This document shows, piece after piece, positions 40,765-50,463 of a DNA stretch of 62,000 bases. Origin of the DNA: Chrysomallon squamiferum. Taxonomy: Eukaryota; Mollusca; Gastropoda; Neomphalida; Peltospiridae. The stretch spans positions 30,121,250-30,183,249 of the forward strand of contig CM022671.1 of NCBI GenBank assembly GCA_012295275.1, read 5' to 3'. Position 1 is the stretch's first letter. Each line of letters opens with the position of its first letter. A program made the position numbers and the translations under genes. The notes beneath the pieces were generated by a model. It was not told where the DNA came from. It was given only the letters and a program-made list of their open reading frames with translations, and did not search any database.

Positions 40765-41032
40765 CAAGCTAATCATAAAATTATCTGTTATTGTTATACT
40801 TCAAGATATAAGTTTAATTATTATTATTTATTCAGTATTCAACAATTCCGGACCGGAAAACTTGAAATATTTGAGGGAAATTTACAAATTTGAAACGAGG
40901 TTAGAATGGCTGATACCTGAAATCGTCCGAATTAAATTCGTTGGTAAGATGAGTGAGGGTGTCTTTTGCTTCTTTCCAGCTCTGACTGCGAGCTTCCAAC
41001 ACTAAAGCATCTGCAAATTCTTCAAAATTCAT
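35171..41032 (-). CDS. ATXN10: Ataxin-10, complete coding region, nine exons
   Basis: Cytoplasmic armadillo-like helical-repeat protein; vertebrate ataxin-10 supports neuronal survival and neuritogenesis and has roles at the centrosome and cilium. Coding exons, 5' to 3': 41032-40917, 40293-39937, 39525-39295, 38488-38411, 37729-37456, 36736-36628, 36369-36203, 35897-35834, 35364-35171. All have AG acceptors and GT donors with matching phases. Their lengths sum to 1590, giving 529 residues plus stop; human is 475. Diagnostic segments are RCMRNACAHC with FLGNTCVGN (exon 2), and in the C-terminal ataxin-10 domain KRDLVRLIANM, VREMDGIPLLLDL and NPYITQWVVLAIRNL; the human counterpart of the last is, from memory, NPFIMEWVIYAIRNL. 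The extra length is partly an acidic, Ser/Thr-rich segment in exon 5. The gene is divergent from HSD17B10, with 166 bp between the start codons. Confidence 0.95.
35834..35897 (-). CDS. ATXN10: ATXN10 coding exon 8
   Basis: 64 bp, acceptor TTTTTTTCAG, donor GTATCC after one leftover base T. It reads VREMDGIPLLLDLSGVDDRN then P, matching the human R-DGIPL block. Confidence 0.9.
36203..36369 (-). CDS. ATXN10: ATXN10 coding exon 7
   Basis: 167 bp, acceptor TATGACAG, donor GTAAGT. It includes HPSFCLKRDLVRLIANMVYH and HPVNQDR, the start of the conserved ataxin-10 C-terminal domain. Confidence 0.95.
36628..36736 (-). CDS. ATXN10: ATXN10 coding exon 6
   Basis: 109 bp, acceptor GTGTTTAG, donor GTAAGT. 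It reads TPWLIVKHIEALGVATSLHT then IYGALQEDTDLLMTAL, entering in phase 0 and leaving one base. Confidence 0.9.
37456..37729 (-). CDS. ATXN10: ATXN10 coding exon 5 with acidic insert
   Basis: 274 bp, acceptor CCTTTATGCAG, donor GTAAGT. It reads IFVVEIMINLLKQMSDCLTH, then a probably disordered Ser/Thr/Glu-rich segment (SNNETSVPVAES...DDTPEEITS), then ERYVGIDNLRFLSEEIQSKC. The insert probably accounts for much of the extra length over the human protein. Confidence 0.9.
38411..38488 (-). CDS. ATXN10: ATXN10 coding exon 4
   Basis: Short 78-bp exon, acceptor ATTTTGCAG, donor GTAGGT. It reads VYLIEDLCQFETFLSVLYDK then LSDKE, in phase with exons 3 and 5. No long open frame marks it; it was found by splice sites and phase. 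Confidence 0.85.
39295..39525 (-). CDS. ATXN10: ATXN10 coding exon 3
   Basis: 231 bp. It reads RNLLMSGDVPLADYTCMVLH through EAIRQSAVNEFEW and leaves two bases (GG) at donor GTAGGT. The acceptor is TGTTATTTAG. Helical armadillo-type content. Confidence 0.9.
39937..40293 (-). CDS. ATXN10: ATXN10 coding exon 2
   Basis: 357 bp, with acceptor TTTCTTTCAG and donor GTAAGA. It carries the best conserved N-terminal block (YYRCMRNACAHCRENQEQAR, then CAIQFLGNTCVGNSTNQSTV), equivalent to the human RCLRNACVEC and QFLGN segments. It ends SDDF plus AG, like exon 1. Confidence 0.95.
40917..41032 (-). CDS. ATXN10: ATXN10 coding exon 1
   Basis: Starts at ATG 41032-41030 with MNFEEFADALVLEARSQSW and ends NSDDF plus two bases (AG) before donor GTATCA. 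The start was chosen because it opens the frame that continues in phase into exon 2. It encodes an N-terminal helix typical of the family, with low sequence conservation. Confidence 0.85.
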
Positions 41033-41198
41033 GATTATTTTTTCTCAGTTTTTCCAGCACATGCCAATTTCATTTCCGGTAACAACAAAGAGACCGCACA
41101 AAAATGCCACGGTATGTTTGATTGGATTAATAATTTGCTACTAAACTGGTTCTTTCTTTACGCTTTCAAAAGAAGAGTAACAGTGTACACCATCGGAC
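41033..41198. promoter_or_regulatory. Bidirectional promoter shared by ATXN10 (-) and HSD17B10 (+)
   Basis: Only 166 bp separate the two start codons, so both 5' UTRs and core promoters must sit here or overlap. Motifs visible: CATTTCCGGT at 41071-41080, reverse complement ACCGGAAATG, an ETS/GABP-type site; CCAAT at 41064-41068; and ATTGG (inverted CCAAT) at 41121-41125. No TATA box is obvious. ETS plus CCAAT without TATA is a common arrangement for divergent housekeeping pairs. Confidence 0.7.
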
Positions 41199-41222
41199 AT
41201 GTCTTCGATAGCATCTTTGAAG
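41199..41222 (+). CDS. HSD17B10: HSD17B10 coding exon 1 (24 nt)
   Basis: ATG at 41199 encodes MSSIASLK, ending in phase 0 at AAG with donor GTTGTT. Joined to exon 2 it gives [17 protein letters not shown], parallel to human [17 protein letters not shown]. The donor is weak (GTTGTT), so the call rests on phase and homology. An alternative upstream ATG (41104) with donor GTATGT is out of frame. Confidence 0.75.
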
Positions 41223-41952
41223 GTTGTTTTAAAAGATAACGTGTTTATGCTTAATTGTCTTTGACATTGCATTTACATCTTTCAAGTTAATTTAAGTACT
41301 GTTAAAGTCAGGAATAAAATTGTTGTTGTCACACACTAATTATTGCTATAAAAGAGAAAAGACTCAAGTGGCCTTGTCACGTTTTTGTTATATGGTCTTC
41401 TGACAGAAAACTCAAGTTCTATTGATCATTGGATTAGAATTGAAAGTTAAAAAAAAAAGAGAAAAAAAGATATTAGTGCAAGTTATAATGACCTGTAAAA
41501 GTAAAAAGCTGCACAACTGACTGACATGATAATAATAAAACTAATAAACTTGTTTAACTCAAATTATTAAAGCATTAATGATTAAATCATCAAGTAGTTA
41601 CATTAATTATATCGGTGTTTACATGCTTATAATGTTGTATATAGTAATATGCCGTAATCTGATGAAAATAACCATAACTGAGTATCTTTTAAATTTGATG
41701 GATGTTACCAGTTATATGTATGTATGTATGTATGTAAATTTTATTTTTTCTGAATTTAATGGTGCTTCTAATTGTTAAACAAACATCATTTTCACTGGAA
41801 ATATTTATATTTTAATATAAGAATAGAAATAATGCTATTTCTGTCACATTAGGTTTTTGAAAATATTTTGTGTAGGTGATTTCCATTTAATCAGTAAAAC
41901 ACATACCAGTTTTTTTGTGATCTGGTCACACAGTATCTATCTATCTATCTAT

Positions 41953-41991
<39 letters not shown>

Positions 41992-42655
41992 GCTAACTGT
42001 CTATCTATCTATCTATCTATCTATCTATATATATATATATTCAAATTTTTTATATCATATTATGATGATAATGATTACTACTATTACTACTGTTATTATT
42101 TATTAACATTTATTGTTACTATTATCATTGTTATGATTACTACTACTACTGCTCCTGTAATTATTTATTATTAACATTTATTATTATTATTACTATTATC
42201 ATTTTTATTATTACTACTACTATTACTATTATTACTACTACTACTGCTACTACTTCTACAATTATTATTATTATTAATATTATTACTACTACTACTACTA
42301 CTATAATTATTATTTTTTATTATTATATTATTATTATTATTGTTATTTTTGTTACTGTTATTAGGGAATGGTTGGTCTGGTGACCGGGGGTGCCTCTGGT
42401 CTGGGACGAGCCACAGTTGAGCGATTCATCAAACAAGGGTCTCGAGTTGTTCTCTGTGATCTTCCCACTTCCAAAGGAGAAGATGTTGCTAAGAATCTGG
42501 GAGAAAACTGTGTTTTTGCACCTACTGATGTATGTTTAGCAACTAAGACTTTTCTTTTAGTTTTAAACAACATTATTTATTCCACTGTTTCTAATAATGG
42601 TTGGATTGATCAACAGACTGATGTTTTTATAATATTTTCAGCCTCACTGTCCTCA

Positions 42656-42688
<33 letters not shown>

Positions 42689-44490
42689 ATATATATATAT
42701 ATATATATTAATAAGTTTATATACTTTTTTTTAACATAAAGATGTTTTCCTTTGTTATGCTTTTTTAGGTGATAAAAGATTAAGATCATATGTTATTATT
42801 TTATTTGGAATCTTAATACTTTTTTATGTTATATTTTTATATCTTTTCTTCAAACTGAATTTTAAAAGAAAAAAAAATAATTAAGAAAGATTGTTATTAA
42901 ATTGTTTTAATTTTCTGAAAAAACATATACATATTTATCACAGATTACTTCTGAAAGTGATGTTAAAAAGGCCCTGGATATTGTCAAAGACAAGTTTGGT
43001 CGTCTGGATATGACTGTCAACTGTGCTGGTATTGGAGTCGCTTTCAAGACTTACAACTTCAACAAAAATCTACCTCACAAACTGGAAGACTTTGAAAAAG
43101 TGCTCATGGTAAGATTTTTCTCAGACAAGACAAAATTACAATTCTTTCCTATTATTTGTTATAATGTGATTTATTCTTTGTTGCAGATTGTTATTATTAA
43201 AGTTTTTCATTGGTTTGTTTGTAATCATAATACATTAATATAGCCATCTGTTGTCATCAATCCGGAAAATGCAGGTTAAAATAAATTCCAAATAACCATG
43301 GTTATTCTAAGATTCAGTGCCACTGATAAATGGTTTATCAAAGGCTTTGGTTTCTGTTTTACTGATTAAAGACAAAGTGCAAATAAAATATACTTTATAA
43401 CCAGTAAAGGTAACCCGATATGTAGTCAACTTCAGATTTTCTCTGACATATCTCGTTACAAAAACACAACTGTCATTTAATAATCATTAAAACTTTTATA
43501 ATAAACCATTAATTTATTCTTCATTTAATCTCTGTTTATTTTTTATATTTTTTTTGCTAATTAAGGTCAACACTCTTGGTACTTTTAATGTCATTCGTCT
43601 GGCAGCTGGCGTGATTGGTGAGAATGAGCCTAACAAAGACAAACAGCGTGGCGTCATCATCAACACGGCGAGCGTTGCAGCTTACGAAGGTCAGATGGGT
43701 CAGGCAGCCTACTCGGCCAGCAAAGGAGCCATTGTGGGGATGACTCTCCCCATAGCCAGAGATCTGTCCACCCAGGGGATCAGAGTGGTGACAATCGCTC
43801 CAGGTAAATAACTGTAATTTACATTTGTATGTAGAGTATGGTGGTCTGTTGTATTGTCTGTGGTGTGTGTGTGTGTGGAGTTTCTGGATGTGTGTGTGTG
43901 TGTGTGTGTGTGAACAGAGTGGGGTAGAGCAAACAAATTACTTAGCATAAGCAGCAGAAAGAGAGAGGCCAGCCAGTCTCAAAATAACCTTGTCAGTAAT
44001 AAATTTGATCTACTGTAGTTCCAAGTAATGTTTTAGTAAAGATTGTTTGATTTAAAGAGAATTTAGAACAGTTTGGTGTCTCATTAATCCTAATATTAAC
44101 AGTGATATTAACAGTAGAATATTTATAAATGTCAATATGAAAAATGAAACTTATCTTTAAAACACAATTTAAAAACATTTCTGATCACCCATATTCTTAC
44201 TACATCGTTTATAAATATTTTCAAATTTTGTTTTCTCAAAAGTTAATAAATAATTGGTTATAGTTTTAAATTTATTCATCAGTTATTTGATTCCTACAGG
44301 TTTATTTGATACTCCACTTCTGGCTGGATTGCCAGAGAAAGTCAGGACTTTTCTAGCTTCCACAATCCCTTTTCCTCAGCGACTGGGAAATCCCGAAGAA
44401 TTCGCACACCTGGTGCAGGCCATTGTAGAGAATCCTTTATTGAACGGGGAGGTAATCCGACTGGATGGTGCTTTGAGAATGACTCTTTAA
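41199..44490 (+). CDS. HSD17B10: HSD17B10: 3-hydroxyacyl-CoA dehydrogenase type 2 / mitochondrial RNase P subunit, complete, five exons
   Basis: Short-chain dehydrogenase/reductase of the mitochondrion. Known roles of the family are NAD-dependent 3-hydroxy-2-methylbutyryl-CoA dehydrogenation in isoleucine breakdown and, with TRMT10C, the MRPP1/2 complex of mitochondrial RNase P. Exons: 41199-41222, 42365-42529, 42944-43108, 43566-43803, 44300-44490. They sum to 783 bp, giving 260 residues; human is 261. Seen: nucleotide-binding [14 protein letters not shown], catalytic Ser in [12 protein letters not shown], catalytic YSASK, and [31 protein letters not shown] and [13 protein letters not shown]. 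These match human HSD17B10 nearly block for block, so I prefer it over other SDRs. A candidate AATAAA lies at 44600-44605. It is divergent from ATXN10 and convergent with fibulin. Confidence 0.96.
41937..42364. repeat. TCTA/TCTG tract and ATT/ACT microsatellite in HSD17B10 intron 1
   Basis: TCTA and TCTG tetranucleotides (about 41937-42030), a TA tract, then about 300 bp of interrupted ATT/ACT trinucleotides that run directly into the exon 2 acceptor at 42364. Confidence 0.9.
42365..42529 (+). CDS. HSD17B10: HSD17B10 coding exon 2 (NAD-binding)
   Basis: 165 bp, phase 0 at both ends, donor GTATGT. It reads [20 protein letters not shown] through NCVFAPTD. It contains the TGGxxGxG dinucleotide-binding motif and the CDLP strand-end segment. 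The acceptor (GTTACTGTTATTAG) is built from the end of a long ATT/ACT microsatellite. Confidence 0.95.
42658..42708. repeat. (TG)n / TATG / (TA)n microsatellite in HSD17B10 intron 2
   Basis: Compound dinucleotide tract within the intron. The Cys/Val/Tyr-rich frame across it is an artefact. Confidence 0.9.
42944..43108 (+). CDS. HSD17B10: HSD17B10 coding exon 3
   Basis: 165 bp, acceptor TTTATCACAG, donor GTAAGA, phase 0 at both ends. It reads [20 protein letters not shown] through [15 protein letters not shown] and [10 protein letters not shown], equivalent to the human KTYNLKK region. Confidence 0.95.
43566..43803 (+). CDS. HSD17B10: HSD17B10 coding exon 4 (catalytic)
   Basis: 238 bp, acceptor TGCTAATTAAG, donor GTAAAT. 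It carries [14 protein letters not shown], the catalytic Ser of [12 protein letters not shown] and the YxxxK catalytic pair YSASK, ending TIAPG split across the junction. Confidence 0.96.
44300..44490 (+). CDS. HSD17B10: HSD17B10 terminal coding exon 5
   Basis: 191 bp, acceptor TGATTCCTACAG, ending TAA at 44488-44490. It reads [20 protein letters not shown], then [12 protein letters not shown] and [15 protein letters not shown], the substrate loop and C-terminus of the family. Confidence 0.96.
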
Positions 44491-46358
44491 AATGAGTAAA
44501 AAAAAATAGCATCAATATTTCTAACTCAGTACGCAAAATGAACAAACATTTCATTGTAAAATACGACAGGCTGAAAGAATAGAGGTTATGTCTACCAGAA
44601 ATAAATCATGGACAATGGATTAAGTGTGTAATGGTAAAAGCAAATAAGATGATATGGTATTTTAGAATTGTTATGTTCAGTGAGATTGGAGAATGTCTTT
44701 ATTAAAACATTTTGTTATAGAACTTATTTCATAACAAAATAATGATTTTTTCCATGTATACACATCTTTATGTTTAAAAATTAATTAGAAAAGAACCTAT
44801 ATTTGGCAATATTCAATGTTCAGATCATACACTGGTTTTTCTTTTTTCTCATTAAATTTTAGAATTATTTATACACATTTAATGGTGCATAAGCAAATTG
44901 ATATGTATTGTAAAAAAGATATTTCGTTGTACTGTTTAAATGAGTAACTTGCAAACACTTACACAATTGTAGTTTTAAGCAAGTTTAGGCTTTTGAGAAT
45001 CATTTTCATTTTGTATCATTTTAAAAAAATATGTTTTAATTAATATTTATGAAATCTAAGATTATTTTTATTTTAATAAAAATATCTACGTGTGGAACAC
45101 ATGACAAAATAGTTTTATAAAAAATATAATTTTGCAGTGCAAATTATACTGGTAACTATAGAAATAAAAATATTCATCTATACTATATTTCTTTTGTTTT
45201 ATATTGTTTGTTGTATTTTTTTTTCTTTTGTTTTTACTGTAATTGTTGATACATATTCCTTAATACATTTTTTTTAATTTTTAATTTTTTTTTTTAAAGA
45301 ATAAAGGCAATAAAAATAGTGATTGATGAATAAGAAAAATAAAGATGAATTTTTATATATAGCACTTTATTTACATAAAACAGAAGACAATAAAACAATA
45401 CAATGAGCAATGTTTGAAGTATAAAAATAGCACTATAACAGTTTTGTGACATTTTATTTAAAGATATAACAGCCAAGAAATTGACATGTTTGTTGTTAAC
45501 TTCATTTAACAAAAAGCTATGATAAATACTATGAGTTTCAGTTTCCATTTTCACAATCCAAGAATAACAAAATAACATGTTAATTTGGTTTATATTTTTA
45601 AAGTCTCAAATTCAGTGAATTTTTTCTTTTCACAATGCAATTCAAAAACATGATAAATGGAGTATCTGGAATGTCAGAAATAACAAATTTTTTGAAAATT
45701 AAAAAAACCCAAACTGATGTGATAACATAGTAGTATTAAAAAATGTAAAATAAAATAATCAATCAGTTAAAAGGTTGCTTATTTATGTCTCAGTCAACTA
45801 ATAAAACTAAATATTTTATTTTTAAAGGAATCAGATTTTGTTTGAATTTGTAATGATCATTAAATTATATTTATTATTTTTATTTTTTTATTTTAATGTT
45901 TTCTCATAGTCATAAAAGTATTTTTTCTTCTTCTTCTTGTTTAAAAATATCGCAAGTGCCAGTTTACATTTTGTTCTAATAAGAATTTTTTTTTATTTCA
46001 AAAGTTAAATTTGCAGAATACCTAGTCTAGTTTGGTAGTTTTTTTAATTATGACAATTGGTTTATATATGTGTGTGTGTGTGTGTTTGCAAATAATTAAG
46101 ATTTTTTTTCTACAATACACACTTGGTGAAAATATTTTAATTTTGTTTATAACAGTATATTTAAAGATCAAAACAAAAACAATATTAATTATAATGCTGA
46201 AATTTCATTCCTTCTCATATTACTTTCTAGGATTTTGTCATCCTTTTTTGACAATAGCAAAATTTGCATTGGTGTAAATTTTGTTTTGGTACCAATGCCA
46301 TTTCAACAAGTTGCGATGTATTGTTAATATTTAGACACACCAACTGTTTCATGCAGAA
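44491..46358. other. Convergent intergenic region HSD17B10 / fibulin
   Basis: AT-rich DNA holding the HSD17B10 3' UTR (candidate hexamers at 44600-44605 and near 45077) and the 3' UTR of the fibulin D form. No coding exon seen. Confidence 0.6.
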
Positions 46359-46514
46359 CTATTAGTTGTCAGTGTTGTTGTATGTTACATGGGAAACTCA
46401 GAAACGTAGACTATTAGTTGTCAGTGTTGTTGTATGTTACATGGGAAACTCAGAAACGTAGACTATTAGTTGTCAGTGTTGTTGTATGTTACATGGGAAA
46501 CTCAGAAACGTAGA
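46359..46514 (-). repeat. Three exact tandem copies of a 52-bp unit spanning the fibulin D stop codon
   Basis: Copies at 46359-46410, 46411-46462 and 46463-46514 appear identical. On the minus strand each contains the codons for YVSEFPM and the stop. Only the rightmost copy is used for coding; the other two fall in the 3' UTR. Confidence 0.95.
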
Positions 46515-46634
46515 CAACTGCATGTGTAATGTGCCTTGTAATTACAGTGGTGCCCGAAAAGTCACGATTTTCCAAAATCATTTTGATGTCAAATTCCTTA
46601 GGTCCGTATAATGGTCGAAGCAGCTTCAAGTATG
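46489..46634 (-). CDS. FBLN1: Fibulin D-type terminal exon 2
   Basis: 146 bp, acceptor TCTTTTATTTCAG, stop TAA at 46491-46489. In phase with the previous exon it reads [20 protein letters not shown] then [16 protein letters not shown]. It aligns with human fibulin-1 D (VVRQVRPIVGPFHAVLKLEM ... NVVNVHIFVSEYWF). It is too short to appear as a notable open frame. Its last codons lie inside a 52-bp tandem repeat. Confidence 0.92.
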
Positions 46635-49600
46635 CTGAAATAAAAGATGTAAAAATTTGAATTAATGAAATACTCTGAAATATTTATATTTATCATTTTC
46701 TTAATATTAATCATAACATTTGTGTTTGTATGATGCATGTATGCATGCATGTGTATACACACACATACACATGTATAAAACAAAAATTAAGAAATTAACC
46801 CCAAACCAAACATATATATATATATATATATATATAAAAACAAAAAAACTTGTGCACCAGCTGTATCCCCGAATCCACAGATATAACCATGTCACAAATA
46901 CTTGTCCTAACTGTAAAATGCACTACATGATAATCTTTAAATTAAGTCCCAAATAAACATATAAAATGTATATCTCTGACTTCATCAATACCCCTTCCCA
47001 AAACACAATAACAAAAATTTACAAACTGAGGAAGGTCCACAAAAGAAAAACAAGCACAAACCTCTGTCTCCATTTACGACAGTTCTGAAATATCCTTCCC
47101 TGTTTCCATCTACAATCTCCAGGTGCAGGTTGGGATAGATCGAGTACCCGATTGTTTTAATGTTGAGTATCGTCAGTGGCTGTTTGACAAACTCGATGGT
47201 GGGAAGAGAGAGGAACTGCCAGGACACTGTCTTGGTTTTGTTGTAGTAGCAGTCGACATCAAGTTTGTTACATGTACGACCACACACGATGCCACCATCG
47301 TCAGCTATGAGTTCACTGTGGAAGAAATGTTTAGAGTGAAAAATGAAGTGCTGTTACTATAATTAGCTTCAAGTATGGCCTCCATCATTAACCTTTAGTT
47401 TGCTAAAATAAGAAAATAAATAAAAATTAGTAGTATTCAGTAATGAATTTATTTCTATTATTTCTATTATTTCAGGCATGACTAGAAATCACATCATCAT
47501 TGTTCATTATTAGTTTACAAATAAAGCCAAAATATTTTACAATACTGTAGTTTTCTATGAAATGAATCTCACAGTAGCAGTTAATATCCATGCTACATGA
47601 ATTACCACATAAACACCATAATCATTTACTGTAACTGAGAAACAAACAATTATAAATATTTAATTCCACTTCATCAAACATGAATTTTAATGATTACTTG
47701 GTATCCCATCTTGAGAATGTGATACATTTACAAATGTGACACAGAGAGAAAATCCTCCAAATACCAATACTAGACATTTTTGTTGTTTTCAGGTGCAATT
47801 TTAATTTTATATATATATATTTTTTTTTTTCTGTCTGTTGGTAGCAAGAAACTGTTTTATATGCATCTTTACAAAAGTATTAAAGTATAATTGTAATATG
47901 GACTTTGGTAATATATCAGATAGAGAAACTTTCTAAGTGTTGATTCAAATATTGTCAAGAGATTTTCAAATGAGTTAATGTACACACTAGTTTTTTAAGA
48001 TTAATCTATCTAAATGTGATGCATAATTTCATGCAGATTTTTCATTAATGCTGATATTGAACTTTATGAATTATTCTTCAGAATATATAACATAATTTCA
48101 TATCTTTTTTAAATTTAATTTTTTTTATATATATGTGAAAGAAAAATATTAAATACAAAGCACAGACATTTATTTAAATTTTATTGACATTATGAGTTTA
48201 TACATTTTTATTAACACACAAATATTATTTCATTCAAAGTCCAAACAGATGTACCTTTCTGTGTATGACAGACACCTAGATGACAATAAAATTCTCAATT
48301 TAATTTCTCATTTTGAATAAAAATTAGCATGCTTCAACATAAAAAAAAAAAAATAATAATAATAATAATAATAGTAATAGTAATATTATTGCAAAAAAAC
48401 TAAAATTGGGTAAAAATATAATGAACAGGAAGTAAAGATGATAGTTAAATTTCATTGTTACTGCTTTTATGTTTACAAAAACAGGTAAATGGCACAATTT
48501 ATTTCACAGAAACATGAAGAACACATTTATCACCTAATCGATATGCAGTGCTGTTTTTAATTCCAAAAATCATAATTGTTTTTAAAAAAGTTAAACAAAA
48601 CAAGTAAATATTAATCATGTGGAAAATTTCTTTAAGCAATGATATGACCTTCAGTTTTTTTTAAAATCTAACATGTACAGTTTCCTCCAATATTTCACAA
48701 AGGAAAATTAACATGACGAAATTTTACAAATGCATTACCAGCAACACAGGTGTAATCTTTAAAAATTAATGGTGGCATTTTTTATTTAAATCTAAGATAC
48801 TTACATTTTTGTTTTCAGATAAAAAATACATGATATTTTGTAAAAATAAAATTGAAAGAAAAATCTAAATGAAAGGTTCATCTATTACACACAGATTTTC
48901 TTTTATTTCAGTGGCAATAAATTATATTTAAATTCTAGAAATAAAATGTTAAATATTTAAAAAGTGAAAAAACCTAACAACAACAAATTATTACTGGGAA
49001 AATATAATTGGAGAGAGATTCAGCCATTTTTCTTTAGATCTGTATCTGACAATGAATATGGTATTTTATTTTGATTCTTGTGATAAAAAACATAATAAAG
49101 GCAAAACTGAAGAGTTTTTGTCATGCACTTTATAAGCATCGAATATTTTATGTAATAATGAAAATAAAAGGGATTTTTTTTTTTTTTTTTCAAACTGTTA
49201 ATTACAAGGTTTATCCTTTCATCTGGCAATTAGAAAAAAATAAAAAATTAAAAAAAATAAAATCATAAGGTATTTTAAAAAGGAAAAAGAAATGACAAAA
49301 TTAGGCAGTAACAAAAAACATCTTCTTGTATTAAGATACACAAAACTATGCTAGAGTGAATGCAAGTGTTACAAAACTAACAGGAACACTTCTGCTATTC
49401 ATTTGATGAACACTACAACAACAATGCTTAACCTGTTCTTATTATACAATAATAACCGTTATTATTTTTAAACTGAATACAAATAGCCAGAATTAAGCAA
49501 GAGCTGTAACATGGAGAGATGGAGGTAGAGTTCTTCAATCCTTTGTGGCCAAAGCTGCCACACACAGATCTACCATTTTTCATTGTGAAGAGCAGGATAT

Positions 49601-50291
49601 TATACAAAGTGTTTTTTTTGTTTGTTTTTTTAAAATGTCAAAACTAAAGAAGTACCTCATCAGTTATACACACATAAACAGATTTATTTTTTATTTTATT
49701 TTATTTTATTTTATTTTATTTTATTTTTTAAATTGTAAAAACTAAATAAGAGCATCGTTATATTGAGATATAAGATTATCATAATTTTTCTTTTGGTATT
49801 TTATTATTATATTTGTTTTATATATTATTTATTTATTAATTAACTAACTAATTTATTTATTTTTCATATATTATTTTTTATATTGTCAAAACTAAACAGG
49901 AGCATCATCAATTATACAGAGATCTGATAAGATTATTTATTTATTTATTTATTTATTTTTTTGGTTTATTTATCTGTTTGTTTTTTTTTTTTTTTTTTTA
50001 AATTGTCAAAACTAAACAAGACAATTATCTGTTATACAGAGAAACACATAAGATTATTTTTTCATTTTTTTTTGATTTATTTATTTATTTATTCATTCAC
50101 ATTATCAAAACTAAACAAGAGCATCATCAGTTATATAGAGATTATTTATGTATTTATTATTTTTTTGTTTTTTGTTTAATTATCAGTTTATTTGGTTTTT
50201 ATTTTATCAAATTGTTAAACAAGACCATTTATTTATCTGATTATTTATTCATTTTTGATTGATTTATTTATTGATTTATTTATTTATTTAC

Positions 50292-50338
<47 letters not shown>

Positions 50339-50432
50339 TTCACATTATCGAAACTAAACAAGAGCGTCATCAGTTATACAGAGATACAGATAAGACTATT
50401 TATTCATTTTTGATATATTTATTTACTTATTT

Positions 50433-50463
<31 letters not shown>

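Noticed and set aside
41104-41112. ATG CCA CG with donor-like GTATGT as HSD17B10 exon 1
   Set aside because: Joining to exon 2 at 42365 gives a frameshift and an early stop. The ATG at 41199 restores the family N-terminus.
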